A stretch of DNA of 64,000 bases from NCBI GenBank assembly GCA_028015205.1, contig CM051520.1, positions 10,140,501-10,204,500 of the forward strand, given 5' to 3'. Position 1 is the first letter of the stretch, and each line of letters starts with the position of its first letter. The notes under the pieces were generated by a model that worked only from the letters and a program-made list of their open reading frames with translations, was not told where the DNA came from and made no database searches. Of the stretch, positions 27,101 to 42,100 are shown in pieces. Both the position numbers and the translations under genes were made by a program. This DNA is from Mytilisepta virgata (Eukaryota > Mollusca > Bivalvia > Mytilida > Mytilidae).

Positions 27101-30100
27101 TTGGCATCCAATGAAGGAGACTCCTTCTCGCTGGAGACAGTCTCCAAAATATTGTGCAATTTTTTGCGTTTTAATGCATTTATCTTCTCAAGAAAAATAT
27201 TTTCTGAAAATAAAAATGTCATTCCACAACAAACAAAAAATCAATATTTGCCTTTTGGCCTCCAAATGTTGTACTTAACTTTAATAAAAAAAAAATTGCA
27301 TAAAACATAGTGAATAATGACCTTCCACCATAAAAAACATGAAATAAAAACTGCAAACATGTTTAACAAGAATAACTGTGTCAGGTACATCTTACATGTA
27401 ACTTCATTTTTACCATCATATATAATATTAATAAGTCATAAGATTAATGTATAGTTAACTGTCATGAATAATCAATATCTGTACAAAGAGATCACAAGGA
27501 TGTACAAGGTATTAATCATATTAATCAGTTTTTGATGGTTATTATTTTCTATAACAACTCTATAAGGTTATGATCTTTCTTAATGAGTACTTTTCCTTTC
27601 TGCTGGCTGTTGTAGCATTATATAAAGCCAACATACATCAGAAAGGCAAAAAATAATTGAAAAATATGTAAATCAAATTTATTTGTATGAGCTTTAGATG
27701 TTTATTTAACAAGTACAAATAAGTTCTATTTTATATAAAGCAAGATCTATTTCCTGAGCATGCCATTTTTTTGGGGGGGGGGGTGGTCTCCCTTGCAGTC
27801 CAAGTGTAACTAGAAATTTGTTCACGGCTATTCTCTCTATTTAGGATCAATAAACAACAAAATGGATAACAGGAAAGGTAAAAAATGACATACCAATGAA
27901 TCAAAGCAACCCAACTGAAAGAACTCCAGACAAAAAAAAACATTAAAGAGCACAAAACACAAACATGAATACAACAGAGAGTCAGGATATTCTGACTTGG
28001 TACAGACACTGAACAGTGGTGGGTTAAACCAGTTTATGGGTACCAGTCTACTGGATGTGAAAGGCTCAAGTTTATTCTTTCACAAAGAAATTGCAGTATA
28101 ATTATCTTTGATTAAATGGAATCTTATAAAATGACTATCTTCCTCATTAACAGCAAAAAGCCTTTGATCTTTTCTTTCTTTTTGATTTTCTCTCAGTTAT
28201 CTATTTATATATATCACTTGCTCAAAAGCAGGATATGATGAAACATGTTAACACTACCTTTTCAACCTTTGCTTTGCTTCCTTCTGCTAGCTACATGAAC
28301 CTGTATGCTTTCTCTTTTTCTATAATACAACAGACTTTCTATGACTAATTTTATGACAGAGGACAGAATGGTCTGATACCTACATTTTCAGTCTGTCTTT
28401 ACAGGAGATCTAATCAGATTTTTTCATTAATGGTTCATAAATTGAATTTCACAAAACTTTTTTTAAAAATTTACTACCTTCAGCAATCTGTACAAAATAA
28501 ATGCACATGAACTGCATATGATCAGCCAATATTCTAGCTTTCTGACCTAGTCTAGCCCCTTCCCCATGACAAGCAAATTATTGTAACATGAAAGATCTAT
28601 GTAATTATAATATAGCATTGATATTAGATCAATGATAACATTATAATTTACCTATATATTACAAGTAATTACAGGTGTGTTATCAATAAAACCTGATTTT
28701 TATCTGAAACAAAGATTTTGATTACTTCAGTTTATCATGATTCATCGTCTACTTGGTTCTGATATTCTTGCGTCCAACATAAAGTGTCATTTTTTAGGAA
28801 TATCAAAAGTGTCATAAAGACGAGTTGCTATACTTCTTCTTTCCTTTAATTCTAACTAATTATTGCATTTTTCAATTCATCTAGCTTATTCGGCCTTGTA
28901 TTTTGATCTCACAGACTTCTGTTTTCCTTCTGTTTTCTTTTGCCAATATTTAGATGCCACAAGAGCAAATTTTTGCATTCAATGAACTATTTTAATTCAA
29001 AGACTTAAGCATAAAATATAACATCAAATTGAAGAAAGCAACATTGTTGGATCAGCTGTTTCAAAATATTTGATCCATGTTGACTTTTAGATTGTAACTG
29101 ATGTACTTATAAGTATATGTAGAATATTATGGGAAAAGTCACAAAAAATTTTTTTTCTTTTAAGGGGGGAGGAGAGGGATAATACAGAATCTAATTTTCA
29201 TAACATAGTGACCGTCAGTACAAACTTACCAATCGGTATTTTCTGTATGTAAGTATAGTCTTCACTTGGTACAAACTTACCTGTCAGTATTTTCTGTATG
29301 CAAGTACATGTACATGTACCATGTACAAAGACTTTTTACAAACTTAACCATCAGTATATGTATAAAATACAAAATCTTTCTTCATTATAAACTTACCTGT
29401 CAGTATTTTCTGTACGCAAGTACCATGTACAAAGACTTTTTACAAACTTAACCATCAGTATAGGTATAAAATACAAAATCTTTCTTCATTATAAACTTAC
29501 CTGTTAGTATTTTCTGTATTTAGATGATGTCTATCCAAAATTTCTTTGTACATAAAGTATACAGTTTTCTCTTGATAAAAACTTACCCATCAGTATTTTC
29601 TGTATGTATAAAATAAACAGTTTTCCCTCTGTATCTATATCTATTGTTCATGTTTAACATTTTTGTTCCATCCTTAAATTCTCCTTATTCAAGTAAACTC
29701 ATCCATTATTTTGGTCTAACAGATCAATTTTTGAGCACTACCTCTAACACAGTTAACTCCAAATCAATAATAACTACACTGAATTTATCTGTTGTCATTG
29801 TGAAAGTTTGTAAAACTTAATTATACACGGAAAATTATTTTTCTCAAGGTCAAATAACTTCACGACTGTAAACTTTAAATCTTCTATAAGTTGTGAATAT
29901 GTTGCATAAATGTTGTTTTTACTAAATCTCTCCTATAAATGAACACCGAAAGTCATACTGTTCTTTTACTAAATGTGGTCAAGTTGTAACATAAATAAAT
30001 TTCAATCAAATTCATACAACATCATTTAACTATTACAGACCTATAACAATCCATGTTTGAATAAATTATCATCTGACATTTATAGAAAATTTGAAATTAA

Positions 30101-33100
30101 AATTGTCACAAAAAATAATAAATTCATGTCACTAATTATAGATTTATTTAGGTAAATTTAAATCCATCACATGAATTATTTGACAAAGTACATATACATG
30201 AATATGTTTGAAAAGCACGATAAATTCTTAAATATGAAATTTAAATAAATTAGCACAACATTCTTTCTTCCTAAATTTTTCAATTTTTCACTTTAAAAAT
30301 CCCTCAAGCAATTTCTCGAAAAAGCAATAAAACTTATTTAACTTATACATGAAAAGTACAATATAAAGTCATTTTCCATAAACACTAGTACACAACATGG
30401 CTATCTACATTTAACAACAGCATAATAAAATAAATTGATCAGGTTTTGGTATTTGTCTGTAGATATACATTTGTACACTGCACATGAGAAATTTTAAAAC
30501 CTAATGTATGTATTGACAATAATCAGATAACGTTTTTATTCAGATCAACCTATAAGTATTGATTACTGAGAATCTTTCAATTAAAATGGTTATTAATAAT
30601 CAAACGGGGAACATATTATGTCATTATTTACATCTTATGGTCTCTTTAAGAAGAATTTAATGTCCTTCATAAAAGTATTTTAAAATAAAAATTCCTACAA
30701 GGAATACTAGTTAGAATAATGAATAAAGTGTTGAGGAGCTGAGTTTTTATATAATATGGACACTAAATTTAGAAAAGACAATGGTGTACATTTATAAGAA
30801 ATATAATTATAACTATGTTTTTGGGAGTCTGTTGACTTCTTTCCCCTATGTAATGACTTTTCCTGTCATTCCGTGATGTGTTTTTTTATCGGTTGTCTCC
30901 TGTTCACTTATTGTTAATCTGTATTTTCTGGACTATAAGACTATGTGGACTATAGGTCTAATTGATACATTGTACTTTCTCCATAGACTTATAATGGTAA
31001 AAAGGTCCTTTTAAAGTGAAAAAGTCTCGACCTGTAGGCAGGAAAATATGGTACATGTATTATGAATATGGTTTTTTCTTAGTAGTGTTTCCATGTGTCA
31101 TTTGAAGATTGGTCCAAATGTTGCTCCATATTTAAGACTTCAAACTAAGTCCCAAGTGTTATCAAACTTTTTCATTGTTCAGTCCAAAGCAAAGTTGTCT
31201 CATTGATACATACCCCATATGCTTACATTTTCATTCTTAATTCAGAAGGCAGAAATGAGCTTAAAGACAGACAAACATTTAGCTGTCAAATTTAAGTGTG
31301 GACTTTCTAGACATTCAATAAGGTAAAATAAATGGTTGTGAGATTAATATGTAAGCTGTCAAATTGACAGCAAACCTGGTTTTACTTCATCAATGTGTGC
31401 AACCACCTACCATACATCCCAAAACCAACTAGAAATACTGTGAGCAAAACCCACTACTTGATACCCCTGCCTTACATAAGATACATGAAAGGAAATGTCA
31501 ATATTGACATATGTCTTTGTTTGCCATCCTTTAAAACATTTTAAAGAGTTGTAGATGGCATAGTGGTACCACTATCAAATTTAATGCAAAGTCTATGTTT
31601 TGCTTTGGGAAACTCCTAAGTTGGTCAGGCAAAAATTTAATATAGGAAGTGCACAGTGGCAACATGTAATAAAGATTCTCTGAAAGTTTCATAAAATTAC
31701 CGTAATTAGTTTAGGAGTTCAAGATGACATAGTAGTACCCCTATCACAATGAATAACAAAGTCCATGTTTTGCTATGTGAGACCCCAAAAATTGGTCACA
31801 TCAAAATCTAAAATAGGAGGTGCACTATGGCATCATGTGATAAAGATTCTCTGAAAGTCTCATGGAATTCCCTTTAGTGGTTTAGGAGGAGTTGCGGATG
31901 GCATACTGGTATCCCCTATCACAAGGAATGGCAAGGTCCATGTTTTGGTATAGTAAACCCCAGATGTTGGTCAGATCAAAATCTAAAACAGGAGGTGCAC
32001 TATAGCATCATGTGGAAAAGATTCTCTTAAAGTTTCATCAAATTCCATCAGTGGTTTAGGAGGAGTTGCGGATGGCATACTGGAACCCCCTATCACAATG
32101 AATGTCAAAGTCCATGTGTTGGTATGGGAAACCCCAAATGTTGGTCAGATCAAAATCTAATAAAGGAGGTGCACTACAGCATCATGTAATAAAGATCCTC
32201 TGAAAGTTTCATCAAATTCCATACAGTGGTTTAGGAGGAGTTGTGGATTGCATCATGGTACCCCCTATCACATTGAAAGTCAAAGTCCATGTTTTTCTAT
32301 GGCAAACCCCAAAAATTGGTCCCATCAAATTCTAAAATAGGAGGTGCACAATGCCATCATGGAATGAAGATTCTCTGAAATTTCATCAAATTCCATTCAG
32401 TAGTTTAGTAGGAGTTGCGGATACAAAGGTCAGATGAACAGACGGACACAACGAATACTATATACCATGCTTTTTTCAAAAGGGGGGGGGGGGGTAATAA
32501 TAATAAGATTTTTCCACTGAAAATCCAGTTGAAAAGAAAGCGAACAGTGCTTTTATTGCTGTCCCTCATCTTGAACTTCTCTGAAGGATCTGAAACAACT
32601 AGCCAATTTTCATAGAATACTATCATCTTGTTTAGAATGTCTTTCCATTAAAGTCCATCTGTATTTATTTATTCCAGCGTCATTATAACTTTCTCAGGTA
32701 AAATTCAAATTATACTATTGACATAAGAAATATAATACAATTTTTTTCAAAATACTTTGTTGTTATTCAAATTTTTTAAGTTCAAACATTAAAATTTAAG
32801 TAATTATTTATTTTCCATTTTTAAATGGAATTCATATCTACCAACTATTGCAATTTGATTTTTGCTTAATACATTTATAATACCCTAATAAAATGTTATA
32901 CCTTTTCAACTAGACATAGCAACTAAAGTGAAAACAAGATCAACGATCAAGGCATAACATTACCTATTTAATTCAACTTGTGTTATTCAAATTATAATTT
33001 TACATATAGTGATGTAACGATGCAAACTAGGTAACACCCTTTATTCATTTTATATTTAACCTTGAAGCAATTAAAAGAATGTTATATCAATATTTGCATT

Positions 33101-36100
33101 TTCTCACAAATATTATTTTTGTTTACATCTGGCAAAATTTAAAAACATTGATAGACCACAGACCTACTCTTAAACACAAGATAACTAGAATCCTAACTGC
33201 CAGAGACAACAAGTATACTAGTACTGCATTCTATAACTAAGTTTAAGTCATTAACTCGAACTGCTGAAAAGAGATCAAGTAACATGCTAATCATACATTT
33301 TATGACCCTTTTAGACTCCTTGCTTGAACCTCCAGAACACAATGAAAACCTAAAATTTAACAGTTCATCTTCCAACAATGTAAAACATTGATTTAAGGAA
33401 AAAATTTAAATCCAGAATGCATAAATGTATAAGGAGATCAAATTAACAGAAAAATGTGATGCTGGGACAGACAGCATCCCCAAACTTTCAGTATAAAGTG
33501 CATGGATAACTAAATATATGTTATACAATGAAATGTGGGTTGTGATTATCATAATAACACCTTTTAATTTTAGATGTGTACATAACATTTAGTATATTGT
33601 GTGGATTTAGAAGGAAAAGGGACTAAAATTTAATTTTGTTTCAGTGGGGGTGTATTATGACACTGCAATAGCTATTGGATGTACATATACAAAATGTAGA
33701 TGTACTGTAATTATATATGTATAACCCAAATACACCAGGTAGTGGAGATAAAAAAGGAAAATATCTTAAAATCATTACAATTGTTTAGTTTGTCGTTTTC
33801 AGCACATTTGGCTATTTCGGGGTGGACAGTTTTTTTTATTAGGAGGAAGCCAGAGTACCCAGAGAGAACCATCGACCTTTGGTAAGAAAATTGGCAATCC
33901 TTGTCAATGAAGATCGGGGTCGAACACACCCCGCCAAAGATGAGATTCTAACCCACAAACTCTCATTACAGTTGTACAAACGTACTAATTATTCTACAAG
34001 GTCATAGACAAACAAATCCTCACACTTTCATGTACGGTGGCCACATATGTGATCCACATCATTAATAATTAATACATTTGTTGTAAGAGTTGTTAAAAAA
34101 AATTAATTAGGTACACTTCATTAGCTTAACATTGTTGAATCTGGCCTAATCGGTGTTAAAATTTTCCTCATCCGCTGGCCTCAGACAGGCCTTGACACCA
34201 AGTGTTGACCAAATGAACAGTAATTATTAATAACTAATATACATGTGTATAATAAAATCTCAGACTACAAACATGTACTTATTTTAATATTCAATTTTGC
34301 TCAGTCTTATGGTATCTGTATATTTCCGTATTTTGTAAATGTATTTCTACAGACTTTATCAGTTTATAAACTATACACATGTTCCGTAAGAAGAAATGAA
34401 TAATATATTTGAATAGTTTTTCAATCAAAAATCTTAAGAAAATTTCCTGTTAACCTTTACATAATAAAGCTACAAACTCAAAATATAATTTTGATTTTCA
34501 GACTTCAACGGAAATATTTATGTTAGTCAGTCTTGCTTGAAATTAACTCTTCAATTGGTCCAACACCTGTGACCTGTATAATTAAGGTGATTTAAGTGAG
34601 ATATGGGTACAGACATAATAATTAATGTAAACAATGACAACAGAAAACAGGTAATCATCAACATAAACAAAAGTCACAAAGGATCAATGTTTGGATGTCA
34701 ATTTCTATTGTTATTACCTGTATTAGTGCTCAAGGAAAACTTTTTGTCCCCATGCTTTTAAATATAGTAATTTGTGTAATATTTCAATTTAAATTGCACA
34801 ATATTTTAACTCTGTTGTTCTTTGTTCTGAATTCATAATGATTTGCAGAGGTACCCTGTGTGCAAACAGAATAATTTGTACATCAAAAAAATGTTCCAGT
34901 AAAAATGATGTGGTTAGTGAAGGATGAAATGTTGGTCTCAGTGACCTAATTCTTGTTAAAAAATTTGCTTAAAAAAGCAGTAAGTATCCACAATTGGATT
35001 GATTTCAATTTTTTTTTATCTTGATGAGGAACTGGGATATATTTCCAATGAAATTAAGTCAACTACAGCTACTTTTGCGTATATATACGTTTCAATTAAA
35101 ACATCACCAACACAAAGCTGTATTTGTACTAAATAAGACTGCTGTTCTAGTCACATTTGACCTGTTTTATAATAAAAACAATCACAGGTAAATCAAATTC
35201 CACAAATTTTGTAAATCAAGATGTAACTGACAAGAATGACAAGTGTAACAAGTGATGAAACCTAATCCCAATAATTACATTATAAAACACAGACTACAAT
35301 TTTCTGAAATGGATTAATGTTCATGTACAGTAATAAGTATTATTTTTAAAATTCCTTGTCTATATCTTTCCTTTATAAGATTAGCAATTCCATTTCAATA
35401 ACTGTTCAGACCATAATATAATATACATGTATGTGGACATAAACATAATATTACTTTAAATTTAGAAAAAAAATTAAGAATCAATCCTTAAAATACATTT
35501 ATTGTAATGTTTCCATCAAAACATTGTACTCAGATATGAAGCTTTCTAGTTTAGACACCCACATCCTGAGTACTGATCTTAAGAACTAAAATATTTTCCC
35601 CTTTTTATCCATTCCATAGATGTTTCTATAAATGCATAGAGGGAATGGCCAAATGGATGACAGTCATAAAAAAATCAGATGGAGATAAAAATGTATTATA
35701 TCATCATAAAGAATTGCAGAATTCCACAGTAATGCACAGGGACCCAACCATGCATAAACTATTTGGTGAAAATACTAATACAAAATTTTAAATAATGGTG
35801 TCATAAAATATTACATGTGTGGTGTGGAAAGTTTAAACCATCGGGTTTATTATTAAATATGGTATATCACATGATCAGAAATTTTTACTAAGAATGAATT
35901 TAAAGAATAATCTTCAAGGTTTCACAAAATATTTCATAAAAAACTTAAATAGCAATTCATCGAAATTGTTGATATTTCTACTTAAATTTTAAGTTCAATA
36001 TATATTCAGGTCAAAATATACATGTACATGTAAGATCATCCAGTCAAATATTATTACATTATTGACATATTCAGGTCAGTTCAAATTCCATGACACAGTT

Positions 36101-39100
36101 CTATAACAAGGCAAATTCTGTAGAGCTGGGCAGGTTAACACTGTAATAACAGATAACTTAATAATAATCTATCTAATCATACCTTCTAGATCTGTTTGGT
36201 GATTTTAAATTAGATCCATCTTCTGTGTCAACTTCTTCCTGTAATTAATAATAAAAAAAAGTTCAATATAATTAACATACAGTTTTAAAATTAGACATCT
36301 TGTTGAATAATTCAACTTTGTTTGTATCATAAGGACAGATTTACATTATTACAAGATGAATAATTTAGTAATGTAAATATTGGATGTTTAAAGATATAAC
36401 TTCTTTTTGTTGATTGATTTATAATTGTTTAATGTCCACGGGCAACCATTGCATGCATATTCAGGACGATAAACACTTTGATGTGATATGAATATGAACA
36501 CTGCATTGTGTTAGCATTGCACTCTCATTCAGATTTCTAATGACTAATGTGTAAGATCATGCTGACTCAAAGCCAACCATGTATTGCTCTTTTTTTTGAG
36601 ATAAGATGCACCTAAATGGACTAATTCTAATTTATAGATTTCTATGAAATTTTGCATTTGTTTTATTCCAACTAGAATATATGTAAAATGTACAAATGTA
36701 TATAAAGCTGCATCTTGAAAAATATTTTCTGCTATTCTTGACATGTTTAATCGGTGGGATAAAAACACATAATGTTTTTAACCACTTCATGATTAAATTT
36801 ATACGTTTTTTCTACAGTTATTGGAACGATAAACTAGAGAAGTCCCAAAATGACATCAATGTAAACAAACTACATAGCAACCACATTTTCTTGAGGTTTT
36901 TGTAAAAAAAATCATAGGAGAAACAGATTCTCCTTCAATTTACTCGAGAGTTATGGAATTTTTCCACCCTCTATAGTTAAATTTTAGATTTTAACACGCT
37001 CGCAAAGGCTCATGTGTTGAAAATCGAAAACTATCTCCGGTGGAGAAATTCCATAACTTACTCGTACCTGAAGGAAAATCTATATTTCTCCAATTCTTGT
37101 GATGTTCTATCTATTCTGGACCAGTTGTGTGAATAAATTTATCCCATGGGTGGTTTATTTTTTTTCCAGCGTTTTGATTGGGTGTTATGAATTGCCGGTA
37201 CTACTTTTAATTAAACTGTAATTGCAAATGCAATGTCTCAATTATTACTTTTCTATTTACCATACATTGTACTTATGTTATAAAGATTCAAATTACAAGT
37301 GATGCAGGCGGCGTATTAATTCATTGGAATTTTCTGTGAGGGGCAAGATGGGTACTCACAAATTAGTTTCAGAAGAATCATTGGAGAAAAAGACTCTACC
37401 ATTGTTTTTTCGTGGATTACAAGCCTCAAGTTTTAAAATGCGAAAATTTAACTATCTCGAGTGAAGAAATATCGTAATCCATTCAAAACATTGGTAGAGT
37501 CTATATATATATTTAATTTTTTGTATTTTGTTAATTAAGTTCATTTTAAAATTCCTTAAAGGAATTTTTTTTACTAAAACAGCTAAAAAGTATAAAATTT
37601 CACTTAAACTTTAAAAATTATCTATGAAAACTAGAATATTGTAATGTGATTATCATAAAGGTCCCCACTGCATATATATTGTTGTAGAGAAGAGAAAAAT
37701 ATTTCAAGTGACTGATAGGGCATTGTCAATATACAATTTCCACACAAACTTGGTTAAAATGGATAAGTAGAGGCTCTAAAGAGCATGTGTCGTTCACCTG
37801 GATCTACATGTACTATGGTTTTGGAAATTATGTAAAATAAGGTTAAAATCAAAATAAGGAGTAATAATTCCCTAAGCAGTCAAACTGATGATTTCAGTCA
37901 TACGATAAATTTGCTCATGTCAGATTTTCTCCATCTAAAGAGGTTTTCAAGATAATAGACAAAATATACATTTTACCCCTATGTTCTATTTTTATCAATG
38001 TCCGCCATGTTGGAAGGCAAAATCATCTAACACAATTTTTAAACTACAATGTAGATACCCTAATAATGATTGTGGCCAAGGTTGGTTTAATTTTCAGAAG
38101 AAATTTTTTGTAAAAGTTTACAAAAATGACAAAAAAATTGTGAAAAATTGTCTTCAAGGGCAATAACTCTACTAAGGGATCAATTGACAATTTCAAATTG
38201 TCATATTGACTTACATTGTATTTGTAGATCCTACTTTGCTGAATATTTTTAATGTTTACAGTTTATCTCTATCTATAATACATGTAATATTCAAGATAAT
38301 AACCAAAAATTGCAAAATTTCCTACAAATTAAGAACTTGGGGGCAGCAACCCAACAATGGGTTCTCTGATTTGTCTGAAAATTTCAGGGCAGTCACATCT
38401 TAACATGATGAACATTTTTACCCCATCATGTTTGCTCTAAATGCTTTAGTTTTAGAGATATAAGTGAAAGACTGCATTTTACCCCTCTGTTCTATTTTAG
38501 CCATGGCGGACATGTCGGGTGGTGTCGTCGGATATATTTTTAAAACTAGATACCCTAATGATGATTGGTTCCATTTGGCCAAATAGTTTCACAGAAGATT
38601 TTTGTAAAATTTAACAAATAACAAAAAAGACGAGCAGCAAGTGATGAGAAAAGCTCACTTGACCTACAGTATAATTCTCTAAAACGTATTATGAAACGAT
38701 ATACAAATACAAACTTTTATTGCTAATCACAGCACCCAAAATTGAGCAGAGCAATTACATTCAATTTAAGTACGCATACAATTATTTTTATGATTTTCAT
38801 TGATTATACCCCCCTCCACAATCATATTACATAAAAAAAGACAGCAACATTATAATATAACTGTGTGGAGGTACACAAGTCAGTGATTTTTCATCTTCAA
38901 TTTTATCACTGCGTAATTTACAGAAATGATTCCCATTTCTATTTCGAACTGATGTGACCTAATTGTAAATTTGCTCAGTATAGATCTTTTTGAACAATTT
39001 AAAAAATTAAGATATGGTTCAAATGAAAAGTAATTTTTATACAATTTATATAATCTAACAGTGTGCAGCTTGTTTTTTTGGTACATGTTATAAGTCTTTT

Positions 39101-42100
39101 CCGGTGTCATTAAAAAGTTCATTCTTCCAAGGATTGCAATAAATAGTGGATAATCTTTTAATAAAAATCTTTTTAAAATGTCATCAACCGACAGACCTAA
39201 AAAGCTCAGTGTACTATATATATACATGTAATCCAGATATCAAATCTACTGTTATGCTAGTCTTTTGACAATTGTAATGCTTCTTTTAGAAGTTTATTCT
39301 CAGAGCATTCTTATCCAATATTTTAATAAATTTATAAAAGTTTACACTGAAGAAAAGTGGAAATCTACATAATTCAGCCATGATTAATGAATTAGTACTT
39401 TTTCTTCGTACACCAAGAATACATTTACATGCTTTAATATTCATTTTTTCTATGGTATTTTCATTACATAATCTTTAAAATGATTAGTTAGATTTTAAGT
39501 TTATTGTGATTAAAGCAACCCCAAATTTCAGACCATACTGTAATAGCGACTGCCATGGGAGCATATGGGTCATTCAGAAAAGTCTTTGTTTAATGGGGGC
39601 AGCCATTGTGCAATCCGAAGTTTATTTATTTGTTAAACCAAATATGGCTACATTGTGCTACATACTAAGGCCAGAAAAAGTTTTGTTCGCCGGAAACAGA
39701 AGTAAATAAATTAAGGGATATAATTGCTTTAAATCATAATTTTAGAGTCAGAATCGAGATACCGGAAAAGAGTTTCTTGAAAAGGCTATTTCTGTGCTCC
39801 CATCATTGGCCACGCCAACAGCATTTTACAGATTGTTGGAATAAACAACATGATTGGGTTATAATGTAAAACATTTATTAGGCCCGATAGTCATAGTAAA
39901 AAACTGGGGAGGTAATTTATACTTAAGGTCAAGGCGAAGTAATTGAATGCCATCTAGTGTTCATTGGTTTACTGTTTCAAGGGTAACAGCCCCTTGTAAT
40001 TGTATTACGTCCCCGACTGATTGTCTGACGTCGTAGCCATTATGACGTTCACTCTGGAGGAGCAGTGGAGTCGCTCTAAGGTAGAAATAATGGTGTGTTC
40101 AGACGTCCAGTTATTACGCAACACAAAACTTTTTCGAAACGTTTCAAAACGCATTGTGCGGTCACACGTCATTGAGAATGTATATTAATAGTTTTTTATT
40201 TTGGTTACACAAAATTGATTTTAAGTTCTTTGGATTTTTCAAGGGTAAATATAGGTGCGAGTGAGGAATTTTTTTTTCTAATTGGATGGGTTTTTTTTTC
40301 AGGCGAATATAAAATTTAAGTGTGAAATAACTTTTTATTTTTAATCTGAATTAGGGGCGATTTTTGAGCTCTTATTTTTAAGTGAAGCGGCACAATCCAA
40401 CGACCTAAAAATCAGTTTGGTTTGGTCTAATTTGTCAGGGATTTTACGGCGAATAGTTTGTCCAAAATAATTACGTGGAGTTACAATTGGTCCACTTGAC
40501 GCACTGTGATTTATTTTAATATGTTACTGGACTATAAGGATACAGCTGCAATACAAATCATCCATCGACAACATGAAAATCAAACATTGTCATTCAACAA
40601 ATAATAAATAAAAGGAATAAGTAACGAATAAGGAATATGGAATAAGTAACGAATAAGGAATATGGAATAAGTAACAAATAAGGAATAAGTAACGAATAAG
40701 GAATAAGGAATAAGTAACGAATAAGGAATAAGGAAAAAGTAACGAATAAGGAATAAGTAACCAACTTGACGACCCTTAAAATCTGCAACTCCTTACAAAA
40801 AGCAAAAAAAAAAATAAATAAAATGATCAATGAATAAATAAATAAAAAATTAACAAAAACATAAAATTAAAATTAAAAAAACAACATCAGATGAAAGACT
40901 AGAGGCTCTCAAGAGCCTGTATCGCTCACCTGGATTTAACTTTTCACCTTGAGCAGACCTAAAAATTTAAGTGTTGCAGTCAATTTGTCCGGTTTTTCTA
41001 TAGGATTCTGTGTTAAACTAATTTCAGCTGTGGCAGCCATCTTGGTTTAGTCCAGGTCAACGGAAACATTTCTAAAAGAGAACCATCTAAGGACCATTTC
41101 TGCTAAGTCTTGTTCCAACTGGCTAAGCGGTTTCAGACAAGAAGATTTTTAACTGAATTTTTCTATAGGGTCCAATATTTAACAAAGTTCGGTGTGGCAG
41201 CCATCTTGGTTGACAATCCACATGATCGGACATATTTCTGAAAGAGGATCTCCTAAGGACCAATGCTGCCAAGTCTGGCTCCAATATGTCAAGTGGTTTC
41301 AGACAAGAAGATTTTTCAATTAATTTTTCCATAGGGCCCTATGTTAAACTAAGTTCTGCTGTGGCGGCCATCTTGTTTGACAGTCTGGGTCGTCGCACAA
41401 AAATTCTGAAAGAGGACCATCTAAGGACCCATTGCTACCAAGTCTAATTCTAATTGACTTAGTGGTTTCAGACGAGAAGATTTTTGAGTGAATTTCCCAT
41501 AGGGTCCTATGTTAAACTAAGTTCTGCTGTGGCGGCCATCTTGGTTTACAGTCCACGAAATTTGACACATTTCTGAAAAAGGACCTCCTAAGGACCAATG
41601 CCGCCAAGTCCTGCTCCAATATGTCAAGTGGTTTCAGACAACACAATTTTTCAATGAATTTTCCTATAGGGCCTATGTTAAACTAAGTTCAGCTGTGGCG
41701 GCCATCTTGGTTCACAGTCCGGGTCATCAGACACACCTCTCTAAGAGGACCATCTAAGGACCATTGCTGACAAGTCTGGTTCCAATTGGTCAAGTGGTTT
41801 AAGGCAAGAATATTTTTCAATGAATTTTCCCATAGGGCCCTATGTTAAACTAAGTTCGGCTGTGGCGGCCATCTTGGTTAACAGTCCGGGTCATTGGACA
41901 TATTTCTGAAAGAGAACTTCCTAAAAACCATTACTGCCAACTTTGGTTCCAACTGGCCTTGTAGTTTCATATAAGAAGGTTTTTGAAATTCACCCCCCCC
42001 CTTTTTTTCTATTTTTAGTAACAGCAGCCATGGAAGTCGGGGATGCCAGACATAAGTTTGGAAGGGGGCCAGCCAAGAACCATTCCATCAAAGTCTGGTC

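Larger units (their letters stand above)
24747..36182. other. ssh intron 2 (11.4 kb)
   Basis: Holds the Penelope-like fragment (26625-27190), a G-run (27773-27783), the donor-motif array (29220-29610), the 174-bp array (31552-32500) and a SINE (33789-34010). The remaining stretches (24747-26624, 27191-29219, 29611-31551, 34011-36182) are AT-rich with nothing I can name. Confidence 0.6.

Noticed and set aside
27768..27783. G-run as a G-quadruplex regulator of ssh (also 32482-32494)
   Set aside because: Single long G homopolymers deep in an intron; simple replication slippage explains them and nothing ties them to regulation.
38880..39227. Minus-strand 115-residue ORF as an intact gene
   Set aside because: Its only recognisable part resembles the end of a LINE protein, and upstream related sequence is in broken frames.
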